DNA from: Entamoeba histolytica HM-1:IMSS
Taxonomy: Eukaryota; Evosea; Mastigamoebida; Endamoebidae
Direction of reading: 5' to 3'
Assembly: GCF_000208925.1 (NCBI RefSeq)
Contig: NW_001914888.1
Coordinates: 39,316 to 103,315, forward strand
DNA length: 64,000 nt
Shown here: positions 63,289 through 64,000 of the stretch, one piece after another
Numbering within the stretch: position 1 is the stretch's first letter
Layout of the letters: each line of letters begins with the position of its first letter
Made by a program: the position numbers and the translations under genes
Notes under the pieces: model-generated
What the model saw: only the letters and a program-made list of their open reading frames with translations
What the model was told of the DNA's origin: nothing
Databases searched by the model: none

Positions 63289-64000
63289 ATGATTCATCCA
63301 CGATATTACTCATATGAATATTATGAAGATAATCCAAATACAACGTCAATATGCTCAGATGATTCGTCTTTTAGTTTGTCAAGAATTATTTGATGAAATA
63401 AGAAAATAATTAAATAATCGAACAGTTGATAATGGTGGATTTATTCCCCAAATTCAAAGCTTTAAGAATTTAGTGTCATTGAAATTCAACAATACTGAAC
63501 TCAACCATTTGGATGAACTTATATCACTTCCACTAACTCTATTAGACGTTTCTAACAACCAAATAAATTCATTATCTCCATTGATTCATCTTACTACACT
63601 TAAATTTCTTAATGCATCATCAAACCCTATTTTATTTATCCCTCCCTTACCAGAGCTTAAATCACTTTGTCTTGTCAATTGTCCATTAGAAGATAACAAA
63701 CAAACAATAAGATCGCTCTATAAAATGACAACATTAACATGCCTAGAACTTCCACGTTCTACTCATACAAAGTTAGTAGATCCAAGACAAGCTCTTCAAA
63801 GGACACGTTTTCAAAGAAGAAGAGGAAAATTATTTAAAACACAAAAAGAGTATTATGAAAGAATTAATAATACACCTGCACCATTACTGTTTGATAGTGA
63901 TGTTTATATTAGAACTCTTATTTTATTTTTACCACTTCTTGTTGTATTTAATAAAGAGAGAATTGATGGAACAGTTAGAAGACTAGTTGCACAATCAGTT
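63289..64000 (+). CDS. Leucine-rich repeat protein, 5' part (cut by window end)
   Basis: Exon 63289-63373, then a 52-base intron (GTTTGT to CAG), then exon 63426 to the window end. The join gives SDDSSFSLIDNGGFI. After a short leader rich in Tyr, Asp and Ser the protein has about five leucine-rich repeats (NLVSLKFNNTELNHL, LTLLDVSNNQINSL, LTTLKFLNASSNPI). A helical basic stretch follows (LQRTRFQRRRGKLF) and a hydrophobic helix near the edge (LILFLPLLVVF). The domain after the LRRs is outside the window, so the function is open. Confidence 0.7.

Overview
The window is nuclear DNA from an Entamoeba, most likely of the E. histolytica group. The DNA is very AT-rich and genes are compact on both strands. 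Introns are short (mostly 45-70 bases), begin GTTTG and end mostly in TAG. Intergenic gaps are tiny in the gene-dense parts. The gene content is typical of the genus: tyrosine-kinase-like kinases, a Cys-rich transmembrane kinase, a DH-PH-zinc finger RhoGEF, RhoGAP and RapGAP proteins, and a cysteine-protease-binding-family-like receptor. Many genes only become whole once one or two introns are removed; the exon joins below were worked out by hand from splice sites, reading phase and domain continuity.

1-11.3 kb is dense: a VHS/GAT trafficking adaptor, a PRP4-like splicing kinase, a small protein opening with a Caf20-like eIF4E-binding motif, importin-alpha, a heat-shock transcription factor, an ankyrin-SAM-TKL kinase, a small secreted coiled-coil protein and a large type I surface protein with a C-terminal membrane anchor. 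11.3-27.8 kb is a gene-poor, very AT-rich island. It holds a disrupted NIP7 copy, NOB1, an acidic secreted protein, a few unrecognised genes, and two inverted copies of a roughly 515-bp repeat at about 16.1-16.6 and 27.1-27.6 kb.

27.8-44.9 kb is dense again: C2-RapGAP, PUS10, a four-pass membrane protein, a NYN ribonuclease, a myotubularin phosphatase, a secreted lysine-tailed protein, the transmembrane kinase, a RhoGAP and a filamin-like Ig-repeat protein. At 45.0-45.7 kb a 656-bp segment is bracketed by perfect 27-bp direct repeats. This is the mark of a retrotransposed SINE-like element, and it has split a short divergent promoter between the filamin-like gene and a cyclin gene.

45.7-64 kb carries the cyclin, a chorein/VPS13-type lipid-transfer protein, a RhoGEF, a WEE1/MYT1-like kinase, a BAR-like coiled-coil protein, a frameshifted Cys-rich ectodomain gene, an LRR-PP2C phosphatase with an in-frame TGA inside a short GC-rich patch, and the start of another LRR protein cut off by the window edge.

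Membrane traffic and small-GTPase or phosphoinositide signalling dominate (VHS/GAT, RapGAP, RhoGAP, RhoGEF, myotubularin, BAR, chorein), with a second theme of ribosome and RNA maturation (NIP7, NOB1, PUS10, PRP4, NYN nuclease). No tRNA, rRNA or CRISPR was found.
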